A stretch of DNA of 18,083 nt from Fervidifonticultor sp964526945 (GTDB taxonomy: Bacteria > Sysuimicrobiota > Sysuimicrobiia > Sysuimicrobiales > Humicultoraceae), in contig CAZGNA010000042.1 of assembly GCA_964526945.1 (NCBI GenBank), positions 1-18,083 of the forward strand, written 5' to 3'. This document shows, piece after piece, positions 14,770 through 18,083 of the stretch. Within the stretch, counting starts at the first letter, position 1. The number at the start of each line of letters is the position of its first letter. The position numbers were made by a program, and so were the translations under genes. The notes under the pieces were generated by a model. That model did no database searches. It was not told where the DNA came from and was given only the letters and a program-made list of their open reading frames with translations.

Positions 14770-14842
14770 GTGGTCTCGTCGCCCCGCACCCGCGATCGCG
14801 GGTCGGCCCCGGCGCGCCCCGCCGGCCCGGGCGCCCCGGACC

Positions 14843-17737
14843 CTACACGTCCTTGCGCACCTCGACGCGCTCGCGCAGCGCCGCCTGCGCGGCCGCCAGA
14901 CGGGCCACCGGCACGCGGAACGGCGAGCAGCTCACGTAGTTCAGCCCCAGCTGGTGGCAGAACTCGACCGACGCCGGATCGCCCCCGTGCTCGCCGCAGA
15001 TGCCGACCTCCAGGTCGGGGCGCACCGCACGGCCGCGCTCCACGGCGATCCGCATCGCCTCGCCCACACCAGCCCGGTCCAGCGTCTGGAACGGGTTCTC
15101 GGGCAGGATCCCGCGCTCGACGTAGCGCAGCAGGAACTTGCCCTCGGCGTCGTCCCGCGAGATGCCGAAGATCGTCTGGGTCAGGTCGTTGGTGCCAAAC
15201 GAGAAGAACTCGGCGATCTGCGCGATCTCGCCGGCCACCAGGCAGGCCCGCGGGATCTCGATCATCGTCCCGAACTTGTAGGGCACGGTGACCTTGTGGC
15301 GTGCCGTGACCCCCCGGGCCGCGGCCTCCAGCTCGCGGTGGGTCTCCCGCAGCTCGTTGAGGTGACTGACCAGAGGGATCATGATCTTGGGCAGCGCCTT
15401 GATCCCGCGCTTGGTCACCCGGCAGGCCGCGTCGATGATGGCCCGTACCTGCATGGCGGTGATCGCCGGGTAGGTGAGCCCCAGGCGGATGCCCCGCAGG
15501 CCGAGCATCGGGTTGGCCTCGCGCAGGGCCCGGACCTGGCGCAGGGCCGCTTCCTTCTCGGCCAGCAGCGCGCGCAGCGCCGCGAGCGACAGCTGGCCCT
15601 TGCGCGGCCGGCCGCGGCGCCGCAGCACCTGCAGCACCTCCACGCGCGCGCGCAGCCCTGCCACTTCCTCCAGCAGCTCGTCGTGGGACGGCAGGAACTC
15701 GTGGAGCGGCGGGTCGATCAGCCGGATGATCACCGGCAGGCCGTCCATCGCCTCGAAGAGTCCCTCGAAGTCGCGCCGCTGCAGCCGCTCGAGCTTCCGC
15801 AGGGCGTCCTCGTAGGCGCGGACCGCCGGCGAGGTGCGCACGGCCCGCCGGGCCTCGGCCAGCGCCGCCTTGGCCTTGCGGTCGTCGGGCTGTTGCGCCA
15901 GGGCCTGCTCGGCGGCGCGCACCCGGTCGTAGGCAGCCTGGGCCTCGGCGGCGTTGAGGATCATCTGCCGCACGATGGGGAGCCGGTCGGTCTCGAAGAA
16001 CATGTGCTCGGTGCGGGTCAGGCCGATGCCCTCGGCGCCGAACTGGCGCGCCCGCCGCGCGTCGCGGGGATAGTCGGCGTTGGCCCAGACCCCCAGGCGC
16101 CGGAACCCGTCGGCCCAGCCCAGCAGCTCCAGCAGCTCGCGCTGCTCCTCCAGGGTGGGCTCGGTGACAGGGAGCTGGCCCGCGAACACCTCGCCCGTGG
16201 TGCCGTCGATGGAGAGGTACTCGCCCTCTTTGACGACCTGTCCGTTCACCGAGAGCTGTCGGCGCTCGGGGTCGACGTAGATCGCCTCGCACCCGGCCAC
16301 GCACGGCACGCCCAGCCCCCGGGCCACCACCGCGGCGTGGCTGGTGGCGCCCCCGCGGCTGGTGAGGATGCCCCGGGCGTGCAGCATCCCGTGGACGTCG
16401 TCGGGGTTGGTCTCGGGCCGCACCAGGATCACCGGCTTGCCCGCCCGCCCCCAGGCCTCGGCGGTGTCGGCGTCGAACGCCGCCAGCCCCACGGCGGCGC
16501 CGGGCGAGGCGTTCAGGCCGCGGGCCAGGAACCGGCCGTCCCGCGCTGCGGCGTCCTTCGCCTTCGGGTCGAAGCGCGGGTGCAGGAGCTGGTCGATCTG
16601 GCCCGGCTCGACGCGCAGCACGGCCTCCTCGCGGGTGATCAGGCCCTCGTGGGCCATGTCCACCGCGATCTTCACCGCGGCCTGGGCCGTCCGCTTGCCG
16701 GTTCGCGTCTGCAGCATCCACAGCCGGCCGCGCTCGATGGTGAACTCCACGTCCTGCACGTCGCGGTAGTGCCGTTCCAGCAGCTCGCACACCTGGACGA
16801 ACTGCGCATAGGCCTCGGGCAGGTCATGTGCCAGCGCGCTGATGGGCTTGGGGGTCCGGATCCCGGCCACCACGTCCTCGCCCTGGGCGTTCAGCAGGTA
16901 CTCGCCGTAGAGCTCCTTCTCGCCCGTGGCCGGATTGCGGGTGAAGGCCACGCCCGTCGCCGAGTCGGGCCCCATGTTCCCGAACACCATGGCCTGCACG
17001 TTGGCCGCCGTCCCCAGGTCGTGGGGGATGCCGTGGAAGTTCCGGTAGTCGATGGCGCGCTTGCCCCACCACGAGTCGAACACCGCCTGGATGGCCATGC
17101 GCAGCTGCTCGTGGGGATCCTGGGGGAAGTCGACACCCCGCGCCTTCCTGATCAGCGCCCGGAAGGCCGCCACCAGCTCCTGGAGGTCTGCGACCTCCAG
17201 CGCGGTGTCTTCGGTGACGCCCTTGCGCCGCTTCGCCTGCTGGATGAGGTGCTCGAACTGCTCGCCCGGGATGTCCAGCACGATCTTCCCGAACATCTGC
17301 ACGAGCCGGCGGTACGCGTCCCAGCCGAAGCGCGGGTTGTCGGTGAGGCGGATCAGCCCCTCCAGGGTGCGGTCGTTGAGCCCCAGGTTCAACACGGTGT
17401 CCATCATGCCGGGCATGCTGAACTTGGCGCCCGAGCGCACCGACAGCAGCAGGGGGTTGGCCGGATCACCGAAGCGCTTGCCGGTCTTGGCCTCCACCGC
17501 CCGCAGCCGCTCGGCCACCTCGTCCATCAGGCCCTCGGGGAACCGACGGCCGGCCCGCATGTACTCCACGCACGCCCGGGTGGTGATGGTGAACCCCGGC
17601 GGGACGGGCAACCCGATGCGGCTCATCTCGGCCAACCCCGCCCCCTTGCCGCCCAGCAGGTCACGCATCGACGCATCGCCCTCTTCGAAGAGCAGCGTCC
17701 ACCGGAACTGCGTGCGTGGTGCCTCTACGATCGTCAT
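14843..17737 (-). CDS. ppdK: Pyruvate, phosphate dikinase
   Basis: PPDK interconverts pyruvate + ATP + Pi and PEP + AMP + PPi in the cytosol, serving gluconeogenesis or PPi-linked glycolysis. Visible parts are the N-terminal ATP-grasp region (LLGGKGAGLAEMSRIGLPVPPGF at 27-49, SVRSGAKFSMPGMMDTVLNLG at 99-119, VEFTIERGRLWMLQTRTGKR at 330-349), the phosphohistidine domain (GGATSHAAVVARG, 462-474, catalytic His467 next to Thr465) and the PEP/pyruvate barrel (IGLTRTEHMF 571-580, FSFGTNDLTQTIFG 845-858, GICGEHGGDPASVEF 912-926, NYVSCSPFRVPVARLA 933-948 with catalytic Cys937). At 964 residues it is longer than usual (about 870-900). Two charged, helical insertions at about 598-652 and 695-735 account for this. 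The ATG at 17735-17737 follows GGAGGG (17744-17749). No PPDK regulatory protein is seen nearby. Confidence 0.96.
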   Translation of the reverse strand: MTIVEAPRTQFRWTLLFEEGDASMRDLLGGKGAGLAEMSRIGLPVPPGFTITTRACVEYMRAGRRFPEGLMDEVAERLRAVEAKTGKRFGDPANPLLLSVRSGAKFSMPGMMDTVLNLGLNDRTLEGLIRLTDNPRFGWDAYRRLVQMFGKIVLDIPGEQFEHLIQQAKRRKGVTEDTALEVADLQELVAAFRALIRKARGVDFPQDPHEQLRMAIQAVFDSWWGKRAIDYRNFHGIPHDLGTAANVQAMVFGNMGPDSATGVAFTRNPATGEKELYGEYLLNAQGEDVVAGIRTPKPISALAHDLPEAYAQFVQVCELLERHYRDVQDVEFTIERGRLWMLQTRTGKRTAQAAVKIAVDMAHEGLITREEAVLRVEPGQIDQLLHPRFDPKAKDAAARDGRFLARGLNASPGAAVGLAAFDADTAEAWGRAGKPVILVRPETNPDDVHGMLHARGILTSRGGATSHAAVVARGLGVPCVAGCEAIYVDPERRQLSVNGQVVKEGEYLSIDGTTGEVFAGQLPVTEPTLEEQRELLELLGWADGFRRLGVWANADYPRDARRARQFGAEGIGLTRTEHMFFETDRLPIVRQMILNAAEAQAAYDRVRAAEQALAQQPDDRKAKAALAEARRAVRTSPAVRAYEDALRKLERLQRRDFEGLFEAMDGLPVIIRLIDPPLHEFLPSHDELLEEVAGLRARVEVLQVLRRRGRPRKGQLSLAALRALLAEKEAALRQVRALREANPMLGLRGIRLGLTYPAITAMQVRAIIDAACRVTKRGIKALPKIMIPLVSHLNELRETHRELEAAARGVTARHKVTVPYKFGTMIEIPRACLVAGEIAQIAEFFSFGTNDLTQTIFGISRDDAEGKFLLRYVERGILPENPFQTLDRAGVGEAMRIAVERGRAVRPDLEVGICGEHGGDPASVEFCHQLGLNYVSCSPFRVPVARLAAAQAALRERVEVRKDV

Positions 17738-18083
17738 CGTCTTCCCTCCATGCGTGGTCTCACCGCAGTGGTCTCGCGTTCGTGGTCGCACGCCGTGGTC
17801 GCACGCCGTCGGCGCACGGTCCTGTCGTCGCCGGTACCCGAGAGGCGCGATCCGTCGGGATGCGCCCGCGGCGTCCGCGCGCCAGGCTGCGCCCGGGCCC
17901 AGACAACGGCACGCCTCGCCCCGTTGCTCCCACGGAAATGGGCGACCTGTCCTGACCGATCCCCACTAGAGTATACGCACACCGCACGAGCAGAAGCGTG
18001 CACCGGCAGGCCGCGACGCCGCCAGCGCACTCCCCACGATGGTAGCACGGCACGGAAATTCTTGCGAGAACGTTTCTCCGTCC
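17738..18083 (-). promoter_or_regulatory. Long ppdK upstream region with candidate promoters
   Basis: No credible gene occupies these 346 bp. On the minus strand there are two -10 candidates: TATACT (17970-17975), giving a leader of roughly 225 nt, and TGC-TACCAT (18039-18047), giving roughly 295 nt. Neither has a good -35. A 104-codon open frame (17734-18048) ends in an ATGA overlap with ppdK, but its composition looks non-coding. Near the edge an inverted repeat GAGAA-N3-TTCTC (18066-18078) could be an operator. The segment from 18050 to 18083 is noticeably more AT-rich than the rest of the window. Confidence 0.4.
17752..17808 (-). repeat. Tandem GACCAC repeats in the ppdK leader
   Basis: On the minus strand, GACCAC occurs four times at 17795-17800, 17782-17787, 17768-17773 and 17754-17759, with spacings of 13, 14 and 14 bp. 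The two most distal units are perfect 13-bp copies (CGGCGTGCGACCA, 17783-17795 and 17796-17808). The last copy ends only 4 bp before the GGAGGG ribosome binding site. The array would be in the 5' leader RNA if transcription starts at either candidate promoter. Confidence 0.7.

Larger units (their letters stand above)
14621..14770. repeat. Degenerate ~69-bp tandem repeat between convergent genes
   Basis: Unit 1 (14621-14688) and unit 2 (14689-14757) share the opening GAGCGCGGCGGG, then ACTAGCC after a 4-base variable part, and later CCCGACGCGC followed by TCCCATGG. A third, partial unit starts at 14758 (GGGCGCAACGGGG). Unit 1 overlaps the last codons and TAG of the five-CBS gene, so the duplication seems to have copied the gene's 3' end into the intergenic space. 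Divergence between copies suggests it is old or maintained by structure. Confidence 0.75.

Noticed and set aside
17752..17808. CRISPR-like reading of the GACCAC repeats
   Set aside because: The repeat core is only 6 bases and spacers are 7-8 bases, far too short for a CRISPR array. No cas gene is near.
17734..18048. 104-codon leader open frame ending in an ATGA overlap with ppdK
   Set aside because: The coupling is tempting, but the composition is Arg-rich and unstructured, there is no clear ribosome binding site, and it spans the repeat array.

Overview
The window is about 18 kb of very GC-rich bacterial DNA. Coding is dense, many starts are GTG, and the proteins are rich in Arg, Ala and Gly and poor in Lys. 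The source looks like a high-GC, probably environmental and possibly thermophilic bacterium, perhaps from a lineage such as Armatimonadota, CSP1-3, Chloroflexota or Deinococcota. No rRNA or phylogenetic marker is present, so that placement is a guess. I see no tRNA, rRNA, insertion sequence, phage gene or CRISPR array.

Layout: (1) 1-510, minus strand, the start of a two-CBS-domain protein that runs off the left edge. (2) 761-1237, plus strand, an ATP-binding-type universal stress protein. (3) 1310-6327, minus strand, a BMP/PnrA-type ABC importer operon in the order solute-binding protein, double ATPase, permease, permease. The last three genes overlap. Such systems usually import purine nucleosides. 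(4) 6512-10773, minus strand, a probable operon of a GNAT-acyl-CoA synthetase (ADP-forming) fusion, a rhomboid-like membrane protein without catalytic residues, and a CBS-CBS-BON protein. (5) 10950-12042, plus strand, a protein of the bacterial archaeal-eRF1-like (baeRF/Balon-like) family, interrupted by a +1 frameshift at a G5 run. (6) 12014-13393, minus strand, a P-loop protein related to cyclic 2,3-diphosphoglycerate synthetase. (7) 13571-14641, plus strand, a protein of five CBS motifs. (8) 14843-17737, minus strand, pyruvate phosphate dikinase (PPDK), with an upstream region containing tandem GACCAC repeats.

The genes share a theme. Three CBS proteins are probable adenine-nucleotide sensors. 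They sit with a UspA protein, an ATP-forming acyl-CoA synthetase fused to an acetyltransferase, PPDK (ATP/AMP/pyruvate/PEP interconversion), a nucleoside-type importer and a possible ribosome-hibernation factor. I infer a low-energy or anaerobic-stress neighbourhood, similar in content to the mycobacterial DosR dormancy set (USP, CBS protein Hrp1, Rv2629). Content similarity alone does not prove co-regulation.

The strongest non-coding signals are a degenerate ~69-bp tandem repeat carrying large stem-loops between the convergent CBS and PPDK genes (14621-14770), four GACCAC boxes at 13-14 bp spacing before ppdK (17754-17800), a repeated TAC(A/C)ATGG-like -10 box in three upstream regions, and an extended GGAGGTGATC ribosome binding site that fixes the start of the cyclic-DPG-synthetase-like gene.
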